From contig CP053418.1 of assembly GCA_013127575.1 (NCBI GenBank), forward strand, positions 2,480,001 through 2,544,000: a stretch of DNA of 64,000 nucleotides. Reading direction: 5' to 3'. The notes below the pieces were generated by a model. It was not told where the DNA came from. It did not search any database and saw only the letters and a list, made by a program, of their open reading frames with translations. The stretch comes from Ramlibacter terrae. Lineage in GTDB: Bacteria > Pseudomonadota > Gammaproteobacteria > Burkholderiales > Burkholderiaceae_C. A program made the position numbers and the translations under genes. Positions 22,305-33,907 of the stretch are shown here, piece by piece. Within the stretch, counting starts at the first letter, position 1; each line of letters starts with the position of its first letter.

Positions 22305-23081
22305 TTACGCGGCAGGGCCTTGCGCGCCCGCCGAAAACACCGCGCGGACACGCTCCGGGTCCTGCGGCGTGTCGACGCCCGGGCCGGGCGCGCTGTCGGT
22401 CACGTGCACCGCGATCCGGTGGCCGTGCCAGAGCGCGCGCAGCTGTTCCAGCGCCTCGCAATGCTCGACCGGCGCCTGCGGCAGCGCAGGGAAGGCGCGC
22501 AGGAAACCGGCGCGGTAGCCGTAGATGCCCACGTGCCGCAGCGGCCGCGGATCGGGCAGGGACGCGATGCCCTGCGCGAAATCGTCGCGCGACCGGGGAA
22601 TGGGCGCGCGGCTGAAGTACAGGGCCAGCCCGTCGGCCTGCAGCACGACCTTCACCACGTTCGGGTTGGTGAACTCCTCGACGAGGTCGATGGCGTGCGC
22701 GGCGGTGCTCATGCTGGCCTGCGGCCGCTGCACCAGCAGCGAAGCGACGGCATCGATGAGCGCGGGATCGATCAGCGGTTCGTCCCCCTGCACGTTGACG
22801 ACCACGTCGTCGCCGTCGAGCGCGAGCTGCTCGCAGGCTTCGGCGAGGCGGTCGCTGCCGGACGGGTGGTCGGCGCGCGTGAGCACGGCCTCGACGCCGT
22901 GGGCGCGGCAGGCCTCGGCGATGCGCTGGCTGTCGGCGGCCACCACCACGCGGGTCGCCGCGGACTGGCGCGCGCGCTGCGCGACACGCACCACCATCGG
23001 CAGGCCGGCGATGTCGGCCGGGGGTTTGTCGGGCAGGCGGGTGCTGGCCAGCCGGGCCGGGATCAGGACGGTGAAGCCCAT
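22305..23081 (-). CDS. kdsB: 3-deoxy-manno-octulosonate cytidylyltransferase
   Basis: Intact, 258 residues. N-terminal nucleotide-binding segment [19 protein letters not shown], then [24 protein letters not shown] and the C-terminal [12 protein letters not shown] ... [12 protein letters not shown]. Activates Kdo as CMP-Kdo for lipopolysaccharide core synthesis in the cytoplasm. Start ATG 23081, one base after the stop of the Trm112-like gene, so translation is probably coupled. It belongs with lpxK in an LPS operon. Confidence 0.97.
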   Translation of the reverse strand: MGFTVLIPARLASTRLPDKPPADIAGLPMVVRVAQRARQSAATRVVVAADSQRIAEACRAHGVEAVLTRADHPSGSDRLAEACEQLALDGDDVVVNVQGDEPLIDPALIDAVASLLVQRPQASMSTAAHAIDLVEEFTNPNVVKVVLQADGLALYFSRAPIPRSRDDFAQGIASLPDPRPLRHVGIYGYRAGFLRAFPALPQAPVEHCEALEQLRALWHGHRIAVHVTDSAPGPGVDTPQDPERVRAVFSAGAQGPAA

Positions 23082-23082
23082 G

Positions 23083-23289
23083 TCAGACCAGCGGGGTGCG
23101 CGGCGGCAGGCGTTCGAGTTCCTCGTCGCTGAGCGTGCGCGCCTCTTCCTCGAGCATCACGGGAATGCCGTCGCGGATCGGGTAGGCGAGGCGGGCGCTG
23201 CGCGAGAGCAGCTCGTGCCGTTCGCGGTCGAGATCCAGCGGCCCCTTGGTGACGGGGCAGACGAGCAGTTCAATGAGCCCGGGGTCCAT
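23083..23289 (-). CDS. Trm112/YcaR-family small protein
   Basis: Intact, 68 residues: [38 protein letters not shown]. Members of the Trm112 fold are small zinc-ribbon-like activators of methyltransferases; bacterial versions are almost always encoded between lpxK and kdsB, exactly as here. Only one Cys (LVCPVT) remains of the zinc site, usual for the bacterial branch. ATG 23289 overlaps the 3' end of lpxK by 20 bases. Confidence 0.9.
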   Translation of the reverse strand: MDPGLIELLVCPVTKGPLDLDRERHELLSRSARLAYPIRDGIPVMLEEEARTLSDEELERLPPRTPLV

Positions 23290-24268
23290 GCGCGGATGAT
23301 AGCTTCGCGTCGAGCAGCCGGTCGAAGCTGCGCCAGAAAGCTTCGTCGATGCGCAGCTCCAGCGGAACGGCCCAGGCGTCGGGGCGCAGCCGCCACAGCT
23401 TGACCGCGTCCTTCTCGGTGCAGACGAGGGTCAGGGACCGGTCCGCGAATTCCGCCGCCTCGTCGAAGGCGTGATGGTCCGGCAGCGGCCGGGTGCGTGC
23501 CAGCAGCAGCCCTGCCTCGCGCAGCATGCCGAAGAAGGCCTCGGGGTTGGCGACGCCCGCCACCACTTCGAGCGGCCGGTCGAACAGGTCGGCCAGCGGC
23601 ATCCGCGTGCCGTCGGCGCGCACCACGGTCGCGCCCAGCGTGCGTGCCATGCGGTGGCCGGCCGGCCGTTCGCCTCCGGGTGCCGCAGCACCAGGTCGAC
23701 CGGGCGCGGCCAGCGTTCGCGCAACGGGCCGGCCGGCAGCAGCCAGCCGTTGCCGACGCCCCGGCGGTCGAACACGCAGATCTCGATGTCGCGCGCCATC
23801 GCGTGGTGCTGCAGCCCGTCGTCGCTGACGATCACGCGCGTCGACGGGTAGGCGGCGAGCAGGGCGCGGCAGGCTTCCGCGCGGCGGGCCGCGACGAACA
23901 CCGGCACGCCCGCCTTCTGGCGCAGCAGCAGGGGCTCGTCGCCGACCCGCTGCGCGCTGTCGCCGGGATGCACTTCGGCGCACTCGCCGCCGCTGCGGCC
24001 GTAGCCGCGCGAGACCACGCCCGCCGCGATCCCGCGCGCCCGCAGGTGGTCGATGACGGCGAGCACGGCGGGGGTCTTGCCGCCGCCGCCGGCAACGACG
24101 TTGCCGACCACGACGACGGGGACCGGTGGCCGGTCGGCGCGCATCCAGCCGCGGCGGTAGGCGGCGCGGTGGAGGGAGCCGAGCAGGCGGTAGAGCTGAG
24201 ACAGCGGCCAGAGCAGCCGCGCCGCGACGCCCCGGCGCAGCCAGGGCGCGCTGCAGCGCGTCGCCCAT
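23270..24268 (-). CDS. lpxK: Tetraacyldisaccharide 4'-kinase
   Basis: Adds the 4'-phosphate to the lipid A disaccharide at the inner membrane. N-terminal membrane-associated helix ([18 protein letters not shown] after repair), then [20 protein letters not shown], a Walker A-like P loop. The catalytic Asp lies in [23 protein letters not shown], followed by [12 protein letters not shown]. The ATG 24268 reading starts properly once an extra C in a CCTGG near 24246 is removed; a second break near 23656 is CCTGG read CCGG. Both lie in an essential gene, so true inactivation is very unlikely. Ends inside the start of the Trm112-like gene. Confidence 0.93.
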   Translation of the reverse strand: MGDALQRALAAPGRRGAAALAAVSALPPARLPPPRRLPPRLDARRPATGPRRRGRQRRCRRRRQDPRRARRHRPPAGARDRGGRGLARLRPQRRRVRRSASRRQRAAGRRRAPAAAPEGGRAGVRRGPPRGSLPRPARRLPVDARDRQRRRAAAPRDGARHRDLRVRPPGRRQRLAAAGRPVARTLAAPGRPGAAAPGGERPAGHRMARTLGATVVRADGTRMPLADLFDRPLEVVAGVANPEAFFGMLREAGLLLARTRPLPDHHAFDEAAEFADRSLTLVCTEKDAVKLWRLRPDAWAVPLELRIDEAFWRSFDRLLDAKLSSAHGPRAH

Positions 24269-24272
24269 GCCG

Positions 24273-24702
24273 CTACTTGCCCCCGGCCTGTGCCGAGGTC
24301 TGGGTGGCGAAGGTGATCTGCGTCAGGCCGATGCGGCGCGCGGCCTCCATGACCGTGATTACCGACTGGTGCGTCGCGGTGGCGTCGGCGCTGATGATGA
24401 CGACGCTGTCCTTGCCGGCCTTGGCCGCGTCCGACAGCGCGCTCGCCAGCTCGTCGGGGCTGCGCCCGGCGACGGCCTGCTTGTTGATCATGTAGCGGCC
24501 GTCGGCGGAGACGGCGACGATCACTTCCTTCGGGTAGTCGCGCTGCGCCTCGGTGTCGGCCACCGGCAGCTTCCAGCTGCATCTCGGTGAACTTGCTGTA
24601 GGTCGTGGTCAGCATCAGGAAGATCAGCACCACCAGCAGCACGTCGATGAACGGGATCAGGTTGATCTCCGGTTCATCCTTCGGGCGGGGACGGAAATTC
24701 AT
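24273..24702 (-). CDS. exbD: Biopolymer transport protein ExbD/TolR family
   Basis: About 143 residues. One N-terminal membrane helix, INLIPFIDVLLVVLIFLML, with the essential Asp in the helix (FIDVLL), then a periplasmic domain (KEVIVAVSADGRYMINKQ). Works with ExbB as proton-driven motor for TonB-type transport or lipid/LPS-related transport; the place upstream of lpxK is common in Burkholderiales. One break near 24579 (LELPVAD) is not clearly at CCWGG, one of the few exceptions. Start ATG 24702, eleven bases downstream of exbB. Confidence 0.92.
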
Positions 24703-24712
24703 GGTCCGGTCT

Positions 24713-25345
24713 TCAGCCGCGGCGCAGGGTGTTCAGGTGGCGCGCGAAGCGCTCCGCGGCGAGCTCCAGCGTCAGCAGGTAGGCGTCGACGCGGCCGCGG
24801 AAGTAGCGCCAGAAGATCAGCGCCGGGATGGCCACGATCAGGCCGAAGGCCGTGTTGTAGAGCGCCACCGAGATGCCGTGCGCCAGCTGCGCCGGGTTGG
24901 CGCCCGCGCCGCCGCCGGTGGGCGCCTGCGAGCCGAAGATCTCGATCATGCCGATGACGGTGCCCAGCAGGCCGAGCAGCGGGGCCGCCGAGGCGATGGT
25001 CGCCAGCGCGCTGAGGTAGCGTTCCAGCCGGTGCGCGACCGCGCGGCCGGTCTGCTCCATGCTGGCGCGCAGGTCGGCTTCGCTGCAGCGCGGGTCGGAG
25101 TTCAGCGCGCGGAAGCCGCTGGCCAGCACCTCGCCCAGCGCCGAGTTCTGCTCGAGCTGGGTCACCACGTCGGGCGAGGGCACGGAAGCACGCGAGACCG
25201 CGAGCGCTTCGTCGAGCAGCCGGGGCGGGGCGATCTTGGCCGTCTTGAGGCTCAGGAAGCGCTCGATGATGAGCGCCATGGCCAGGATGGAACAGGCGAC
25301 CGGGGGCCAGATCGGCCAGCCTGCGGCTTGTATGATCGAGAGCAA
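24713..25345 (-). CDS. exbB: MotA/TolQ/ExbB proton channel family protein
   Basis: Intact, about 210 residues with three membrane helices: the N-terminal IIQAAGWPIWPPVACSILAM, the central AAPLLGLLGTVIGMIEIFG (the channel signature with conserved Thr) and GISVALYNTAFGLIVAIPAL. Forms the pentameric channel around ExbD. No ATG precedes the first helix; TTG 25345 is chosen because GGAGGA lies eight bases upstream and the protein then starts LLSIIQAAG, as relatives do. First gene of the LPS/adk operon, divergent from xseA. Confidence 0.92.
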   Translation of the reverse strand: MLSIIQAAGWPIWPPVACSILAMALIIERFLSLKTAKIAPPRLLDEALAVSRASVPSPDVVTQLEQNSALGEVLASGFRALNSDPRCSEADLRASMEQTGRAVAHRLERYLSALATIASAAPLLGLLGTVIGMIEIFGSQAPTGGGAGANPAQLAHGISVALYNTAFGLIVAIPALIFWRYFRGRVDAYLLTLELAAERFARHLNTLRRG

Positions 25346-25682
25346 AAGGGTCCTCCGCCGGTGTACTTCCGCAAGGCATGCGGCACCTCGCTTGCGGCGG
25401 ATTATGGCGGAGTCGGAGGCTGTAGGAATCGGCCGCGTGGCCGTAGGACGACACTCACAAAAGTTGTGGATAACTTTGTTGAGAAATCCCCCTCCACCCC
25501 GCCCGAACCCGCGCCAATGCTTCACCGTGACAAAACGATGACCATTTGAGCAGGAAAATCTCTTTTGGAATCAAGGACTTGCTCGGAAGAATCAGCGTTG
25601 CGGCGCGGTTCCGTCCGGTCTTCCCCGCCCGCCCCGTGCTGTGGATGAAATCATTTCGGGTTAACCCTGAAAGGACTTGCTT
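25346..25682. other. Divergent intergenic region exbB / xseA with DnaA-box-like sites
   Basis: 337 bases without a convincing gene. It holds GTTGTGGATAAC near 25463, an exact DnaA box in reverse (TTATCCACA), and a weaker TGTGGATGA near 25640. It also holds a relatively AT-rich patch (25440-25590) and AAAGGA ahead of the TTG start of xseA. Promoters for both operons should be here; I could not fix their -35/-10 boxes. Confidence 0.5.
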
Positions 25683-26987
25683 TTGTTGAGTGGACAAACC
25701 CCGCTGGCGGGCGTCGCGCCGCGCGTCTGGGCCGTCGGCGCCCTGTGCCGCGCGGTCGCGGACGCGCTCGAATCGCGCTTCAATCCGGTCTCGGTGCGTG
25801 GCGAGATCACGGGGTTTTCGCGGGCGGCCAGCGGCCACTGCTACTTCTCGCTGAAGGACGCGCAGGGGCAGGTCCGCTGCGCCATGTTCCGCCGGGCGGC
25901 GAGCCTGATGGACTTCATGCCGCGGGATGGCGAACTGGTCGAAGTGCAGGGGCGGCTGGGCGTCTACGAGCAGCGCGGCGACCTGCAGCTCATCGTCGAG
26001 AGCCTGCGCCGGGCCGGACAGGGCGCGCTGTTCGAGCAGTTCCTGCGGCTCAAGGCCAAGCTGGAGTCCGAAGGACTCTTCGACGGCGCCCGCAAACGCG
26101 ACCTGCCGCTGCTGCCGGTGGGCATCGGCATCGCGACGTCGCTGGGCGCGGCGGCCCTCCACGACGTCGTGACCTGCCTGCGCCGCCGGGCGCCGCACGT
26201 GCCGGTGATCCTGGCGCCGGCGGCGGTGCAGGGCAGCCAGGCGCCGGGCGAACTCGTCGCGGCCCTGCAGGCGTTGTACCGGCAGGCCGAGGCCGGCCGC
26301 ATCGACATGATCCTGCTGGTGCGCGGCGGCGGCTCCATCGAGGACCTCTGGGCCTTCAACGACGAGCGCCTGGCCCGCACCATCGCCGCCAGCCCGGTGC
26401 CGGTGGTCAGCGGCGTCGGCCACGAGACCGACTTCACCATCGCCGACTTCGTCGCCGACGTGCGGGCGCCGACGCCGACCGCGGCCGCCGAACTGGCGGC
26501 GCAGCCGCTGGAAACCTGGCAGGCGACCGTGGACCTCATGCAGGCGCGGCTGCGTGACGCGGCCCAGCGCCGGCTCGACCGCGCCGGCCAGCGCGTCGAC
26601 CGGGCGGCCGCCCACGGGCCGGCCCTCTTCGCGCGCCGCGCAGCAGCACGTGCGCATCGAGCGCGCGGCCCAGCGCCTGCGCCACGCGCTGGCGCTGCGC
26701 GTGCAGCGCGGGCGGGAGCAGGGCGGCGCCACCGGCCGCAGGCTGGGCGCCGGGACGGCGGAGCGGCTGGCGCACGCCGCGCGGCGCATCGAAAGGCTCG
26801 ACCTGCGGCTGCAACTGCTCGACCCGCGGCTGGTGCTGCAGCGCGGCTATGCGCTGCTGACCGAGCCGGAGACCGGCCGGCCCGTCACCAGCGTGGGCCG
26901 GTGCAGCCGGGCCAGCCGCTGCGCGCCGACCTCGCCGATGGCCATGTCGACGTCCGCGTTTCAACGGCCGCCCCAAATCGTCCCTAG
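25683..26987 (+). CDS. xseA: Exodeoxyribonuclease VII large subunit
   Basis: OB-fold N-terminal domain ([24 protein letters not shown]) with DNA-binding [14 protein letters not shown], then the catalytic domain with [51 protein letters not shown] and [12 protein letters not shown] long coiled coil follows and a C-terminal segment with [16 protein letters not shown]. Together with XseB it degrades single-stranded DNA. No ATG is available at the N terminus; TTG 25683, seven bases after AAAGGA, is chosen. Two breaks, near 26616 (CCTGG read CGG) and 26905 (CCAGG read CCGG), cancel to the original frame by the stop. Confidence 0.92.
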   Translation: MLSGQTPLAGVAPRVWAVGALCRAVADALESRFNPVSVRGEITGFSRAASGHCYFSLKDAQGQVRCAMFRRAASLMDFMPRDGELVEVQGRLGVYEQRGDLQLIVESLRRAGQGALFEQFLRLKAKLESEGLFDGARKRDLPLLPVGIGIATSLGAAALHDVVTCLRRRAPHVPVILAPAAVQGSQAPGELVAALQALYRQAEAGRIDMILLVRGGGSIEDLWAFNDERLARTIAASPVPVVSGVGHETDFTIADFVADVRAPTPTAAAELAAQPLETWQATVDLMQARLRDAAQRRLDRAGQRVDRAAAHGPALFARRAAARAHRARGPAPAPRAGAARAARAGAGRRHRPQAGRRDGGAAGARRAAHRKARPAAATARPAAGAAARLCAADRAGDRPARHQRGPVQPGQPLRADLADGHVDVRVSTAAPNRP

Positions 26988-27032
26988 AATCAGCCGGTTC
27001 GACACAGCAACCCCCGATAAGGAAGAAGAGCC

Positions 27033-27615
27033 ATGGAACACACCCTGCCCCCGCTGCCCTACGCGATCGACGCGCTGGCGCCCAACTACTCCAAGGAAAC
27101 CCCGGAGTACCACCACGGCAAGCACCACAAGGCCTACGTCGACAACCTGAACAAGCTGCAGGTGGGCACCGAGTTCGAGAACATGCCCCCTGGAAGACAT
27201 CATCAAGAAGTCGTCGGGCGGCATCTACAACAACTCCGCCCGGGTCTGGAACCACACCTTCTTCTGGAACTGCATGACGCCCAACGGCGGCGGCGAGCCC
27301 ACCGGCGCCCTGGCCGAGGCGATCAGCAAGAAGTGGGGCGGCTACGCGGCCTTCAAGGAAGCTTTCGTGAAGTCGGCCGTGGGCAACTTCGGCTCCGGCT
27401 GGACCTGGCTGGTGAAGAAGCCGGACGGCACGCTGGACATCGTCAACACCGGCGCCGCCGGCACGCCGCTGACCACCGCCGACAAGGCGATCCTGACGGT
27501 CGACGTGTGGGAACACGCGTACTACATCGACTACCGCAACGCCCGCCAGAAGTTCGTCGAGACCTTCTGGGACAAGCTGGTGAACTGGGACTTCGCGAAC
27601 AAGAACTTCGCGTAA
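27033..27615 (+). CDS. sodB: Superoxide dismutase [Fe]
   Basis: Converts superoxide to peroxide and oxygen. The metal ligands are visible: His in [11 protein letters not shown], His in [11 protein letters not shown], and Asp and His in [30 protein letters not shown] and the [11 protein letters not shown] segment are of the iron type. About 193 residues, cytoplasmic (no signal peptide). GGAAG precedes ATG 27033. One break near 27190: an extra C in CCTGG (repaired [19 protein letters not shown]). A TAGAAT box at 26985 may be its promoter. A clear terminator follows at 27638. Confidence 0.95.
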
Positions 27616-27637
27616 GCGGTTTCCGGTTTCGAGAGAG

Positions 27638-27663
27638 AGGCGGCCCGTGGGCCGCCTTTTTCA
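27638..27663 (+). terminator. Rho-independent terminator of sodB
   Basis: GGCGGCCC and GGGCCGCC pair in a perfect eight-base stem around a short loop, followed by a run of T. It lies 22 bases after the sodB stop. Confidence 0.85.
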
Positions 27664-27664
27664 T

Positions 27665-27817
27665 GCGGACAGCCGGAACGCAGAAGTCGCAGAAGCAACG
27701 CAGAAATCGCAGAAAAAATCCAGATCAAGTAGCGGCCGGTGAAACGCCCGCTTCCAAACCGGAAGTCCTTCTGCGCTTTCTGCGTACTTCCGCGACTTCT
27801 GCGTTCAGGCTGTCCGC
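27665..27817. repeat. CGCAGAA/TTCTGCG hairpin repeat, copy 2
   Basis: Outer arms of about 22 bases (27665-27686 and 27796-27817, GCGGACAGCC..AACGCAGAAG and its complement) enclose further CGCAGAA and TTCTGCG units. Same element type as 7891-7991. It lies between convergent sodB and the DUF192 gene and supplies the last codons of the latter. Confidence 0.8.
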
Positions 27818-28273
27818 TCCCGCCCCGGCTTCAGCGGCGCTCGAAAGGCCCCCCGACAGCTTCGCCCCCGCACGGATACGCTTCTTCGAAAACCAGCCGG
27901 TGTTCATCTCCAGCACGTAGCGCACCGGCTTCGCGGAGCAATGCGAGTCGAGCGTCTGCGGCGCCATCTCGTCGATGTTGACGATGGTGCCGTCGTCGGC
28001 GATGAAGGCGATCGACAGCGGCAGCAGGGTGTTCTTCATCCAGAAGCACTGCTGGGTGGGCTGCTCGAAGACGAACAGCATGCCCTCGTGCTGCGGCATT
28101 TCCTTGCGGTGCATCAGGCCGGTCATGCGCTGCTCGGGCGCGGAGGCCACACGGGCTTCGATGCGGTGCATGCCTGCCATCAGCGCCACGCGCGGCAGGT
28201 TCATCTGGGGTTGGTCCTGGGCCGCGGCGAGGGTGGCCGCGAACGCCAGCAAGAGGGCGAACAGCTTTTTCAT
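27725..28273 (-). CDS. DUF192 exported protein with repeat-derived C-terminal tail
   Basis: Intact, 182 codons. Signal peptide [18 protein letters not shown]. The DUF192 core is [60 protein letters not shown] and [15 protein letters not shown]192 proteins are small periplasmic beta proteins of unknown role. After about residue 150 the protein leaves the family domain and reads [19 protein letters not shown], which is simply the translation of the CGCAGAA hairpin repeat; the tail is probably an acquired extension with no function. Start ATG 28273. Confidence 0.85.
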   Translation of the reverse strand: MKKLFALLLAFAATLAAAQDQPQMNLPRVALMAGMHRIEARVASAPEQRMTGLMHRKEMPQHEGMLFVFEQPTQQCFWMKNTLLPLSIAFIADDGTIVNIDEMAPQTLDSHCSAKPVRYVLEMNTGWFSKKRIRAGAKLSGGLSSAAEAGAGADSLNAEVAEVRRKRRRTSGLEAGVSPAAT

Positions 28274-28306
28274 GCGGGTATTGTGGCTTGCCGGGATGAA
28301 CGGGAG

Positions 28307-28337
28307 CTGAAAGAGAAATGCCCGCCGGGGCGGGCAT
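28307..28337 (-). terminator. Rho-independent terminator (minus strand)
   Basis: Perfect inverted repeat ATGCCCGCC/GGCGGGCAT (28318-28337) followed, in minus-strand direction, by a T-rich TTTCTCTTT. It lies about 40 bases after the stop of the Lys/Ala-repeat gene and should end its transcript before the DUF192 gene. Confidence 0.75.
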
Positions 28338-28378
28338 CCGTGGAGAGCCGAAGCCGGCGAGGCTTCGCGCGGCCCCGA

Positions 28379-28706
28379 TTACTTCTTGGCTTCGACCTTG
28401 GCTTCGGCCTTGGCGGTCGTGCCGGCGGGCGAGGTCTGGGCCGGGCGGCAGGCATGGCCTTGGCGTCGGCCTTCATGTCGGTCTTGGCGGCCTTCTTGTC
28501 GGTCTTGGCAGCCTTCTTGTCGGTCTTGGCGGCCTTCTTGTCGGCCTTGGCATCCTTCTTCATTTCGGCCTTGCCGGTGGTGGCGGCGGGCGACGTCTGC
28601 GCTGGGCAGCCGGCATCGCCGGGGTGGCGGGCGTGGCGGGGGTGGCTTGGGCGAAGACAGCGGCGGAGAACAGGCCGGCAACCGTGGTGGCGAGGAGCTT
28701 GGACAT
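28379..28706 (-). CDS. Exported Lys/Ala-repeat protein
   Basis: About 109 residues. Signal peptide MSKLLATTVAGLFSAAVFAQA, then a short Ala/Thr/Pro repeat (ATPATPATPAMPAA). The body is of low complexity and strongly basic: three to four copies of KKAAKTD, framed by AQTSPA(A/G)TT at both ends. Such exported Lys/Ala repeats resemble histone-H1-like or acid-shock-type proteins; the role is unknown. AAGGAAAAAACC precedes ATG 28706. Two breaks (28447, 28604) are both CCAGG-type and fall in the two AQ-AQTSP copies. A strong terminator follows. Confidence 0.7.
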
Positions 28707-28823
28707 GGTTTTTTCCTTCAGGACGAATCTGTTGTGAAGATGCCCGCGCGGATGCGCTGACCCTCCGCCAACGCGGCAGCGCGAACACCGGTTGACAGCG
28801 GTTCGCGGCCCGGCGCATGACCA

Positions 28824-29095
28824 AGGAGCCTGGGCGGCAGAAGGAGGGACCCGCGTTGGGTCTGCAAGGGGGTGGAGGCAAGGCGCGGAATCGGGTCCAG
28901 CAGCGGCCGGCTGGACCCGATTTCGCAACGCCGCATACGCCCCCTTGCAGGCCCAACCCTTCGGGCCGGTGCACGGAATCGCGCCATGCGTCGTTACAGC
29001 CTCCTTGAGTGGTTCACCACACGGCGTCGGCTGCGCCTAGCCTGACACGATTCCAGGCACCGGCGCGGATCCCTCCTTCTGCCGCCCGGGCTCCT
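28824..29095. repeat. Nested inverted repeats in a 433-base gene-free stretch
   Basis: The stretch 28707-29139 holds no convincing gene. Outer arms 28824-28855 and 29064-29095 match in 30 of 32 positions (AGGAGCC.GGGCGGCAGAAGG core). A middle pair (28855-28874 with 28938-28957) matches in about 18 of 20. An inner perfect 13-base stem (28889-28901 with 28910-28922, AATCGGGTCCAGC) encloses eight bases. It may be a compound hairpin element, a structured RNA or the remains of a small mobile repeat. Confidence 0.7.
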
Positions 29096-29126
29096 AGGGC
29101 TTCCCCGGGGTCCCCCGGCCGCGCAG

Positions 29127-29132
29127 TAGAAT
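29127..29132 (+). promoter_or_regulatory. Candidate -10 box TAGAAT for icd
   Basis: TAGAAT ends seven bases before ATG 29140. If it is the -10 box, transcription would start at or next to the start codon (leaderless or nearly so). Confidence 0.4.
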
Positions 29133-29139
29133 TTGCGCG

Positions 29140-32762
<3,623 letters not shown>

Positions 32763-32775
32763 AGCGCAGCGGCCG

Positions 32776-33147
32776 TCAGGCGGGCGGCGCAGGCGCCTTC
32801 GCGTCCTTGTCCGCGCCGTCCGCCGGCGCCGCTTCCAGTGGCGCCGGCAGCGGCTCGCCCGCCTGCCGGCCCCGGAACAGCGCGGCCCGCGCGAGCAGCA
32901 CCGTGGTCACGGGCGCGGTGATCGACAGCACGATGATCACCAGCCAGACATGCAGCGAGAGCGTGCTGTCGTGCGCGGTGAAGTGCACGATGGACGCGAG
33001 CGTGACCGCCCAGCTGCCCAGCGTGTAGGCCAGCGAAGGCGCGTGCATGCGCAGGAAGTAATCGGGCAGCCGCACCAGCCCGAGCGCGCCCGTCAACGCC
33101 AGCAGCCCGCTCGCCACCAGCAGCACGGCGACGATGGCCTCGCTCAT
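32776..33147 (-). CDS. mrpG: Mrp-type Na+/H+ antiporter subunit G
   Basis: Intact, 123 residues. Three membrane helices (IVAVLLVASGLLALTGALGL, LGSWAVTLASIVHF, VWLVIIVLSITAPVTTVLLA) with LVRLPDYFLRMHAPS typical of MrpG/MnhG/PhaG. A Pro/Ala-rich cytoplasmic tail is appended. ATG 33147 overlaps the stop of mrpF (ATGA). Last gene of the mrp operon; convergent with the monomeric isocitrate dehydrogenase. Confidence 0.92.
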   Translation of the reverse strand: MSEAIVAVLLVASGLLALTGALGLVRLPDYFLRMHAPSLAYTLGSWAVTLASIVHFTAHDSTLSLHVWLVIIVLSITAPVTTVLLARAALFRGRQAGEPLPAPLEAAPADGADKDAKAPAPPA

Positions 33148-33422
33148 TCGATCACCTCGCCGCGCAGCAGGAACTTGGCCATCGCGGACGAGCCGACGAA
33201 GCCGAACAGCGCCATCAGCAGCGCCCCTTCGAAGTACATGCGGCTGTCGTAGCGGATCGCCAGCACCAGCATCGCCAGCATGGCGACCACGAACATGAAG
33301 TCGATGGCCAGCACGCGGTCCTGCGCGCGGGGGCCGCGCAGCACGCGCAGCAGGGCAAGCGCCATGGCGAGCGCGTAGAGCACCAGCGTGGCGGTGACCG
33401 CATGGGTGAGCAGGGGGCTCAT
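33144..33422 (-). CDS. mrpF: Mrp-type Na+/H+ antiporter subunit F
   Basis: Intact, 92 residues with three helices; the conserved RVLRGPRAQDRVLAIDFMFV between helices 1 and 2 carries the Asp pair of MrpF/MnhF. Required for assembly of the antiporter complex and similar to a bile-acid/ion-channel subunit in other names. Start ATG 33422 overlaps the mrpE stop; its own stop overlaps mrpG. Confidence 0.92.
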   Translation of the reverse strand: MSPLLTHAVTATLVLYALAMALALLRVLRGPRAQDRVLAIDFMFVVAMLAMLVLAIRYDSRMYFEGALLMALFGFVGSSAMAKFLLRGEVIE

Positions 33423-33907
33423 TCGAAGATCTCTGGAGCGGCAGTTCGTAGCGCTGCTTGTAGCGCCGCACGAACTCGGCCTCGCCGTCGAGGTCGAACA
33501 CGTGCAGCAGCAGCGCGCTGCGGTCGGGGGGCGAGCTCGCACCAGACGGTGCCGGGCACGACGGTGGTCACGACCGCCAGCGCCGCGAGGGCCCGCGCGT
33601 CGCGCAGGTCGAGCGGAACCACGACGAAGCCGCCGCGCGGCGGCCGGCGGCGCGAGCGCAGCACGCCCCAGCCGACGTCCAACGCCGAGAAGACGACGTC
33701 GCCACCCACCACCAGCACGAGCTTCGCGAGAGTGAGGGGGTGGCGCATGGCGCCGCCGGGCGGGCGCAGCGGCTTCAGCAGCCGGGGCATCGCCGGGGCC
33801 GCGATCGCGCCGAGCAGCAGGTGGCCGGGGCTCACCGAGCGGTTCAGCAGCAGCCACGTGGCGAACAGCGCCAGCGACAGCACGGGGGCGGGCAGCCAGC
33901 GCTTCAT
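33419..33907 (-). CDS. mrpE: Mrp-type Na+/H+ antiporter subunit E
   Basis: About 163 residues. Hydrophobic N-terminal helices (LSLALFATWLLLNRSVSPGH), then LVVGGDVVFSALDVGWGVL and the soluble part with VVPGTVWCELAP and the end LDGEAEFVRRYKQRYELPL, all usual for MrpE. Two breaks: 33432 is CCAGG read CCAG; the one near 33528 is an extra C in a run of C and may or may not be a CCWGG. ATGA overlap with mrpD at the start and with mrpF at the stop. Confidence 0.9.
   Translation of the reverse strand: MKRWLPAPVLSLALFATWLLLNRSVSPGHLLLGAIAAPAMPRLLKPLRPPGGAMRHPLTLAKLVLVVGGDVVFSALDVGWGVLRSRRRPPRGGFVVVPLDLRDARALAALAVVTTVVPGTVWCELAPRPQRAAAARVRPRRRGRVRAALQAALRTAAPEIFE

Noticed and set aside
28707..29139. 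Protein genes in the stretch before icd
   Set aside because: Several short open frames exist on both strands, but none has a ribosome site, family match or biased codon use; the sequence is dominated by inverted repeats.
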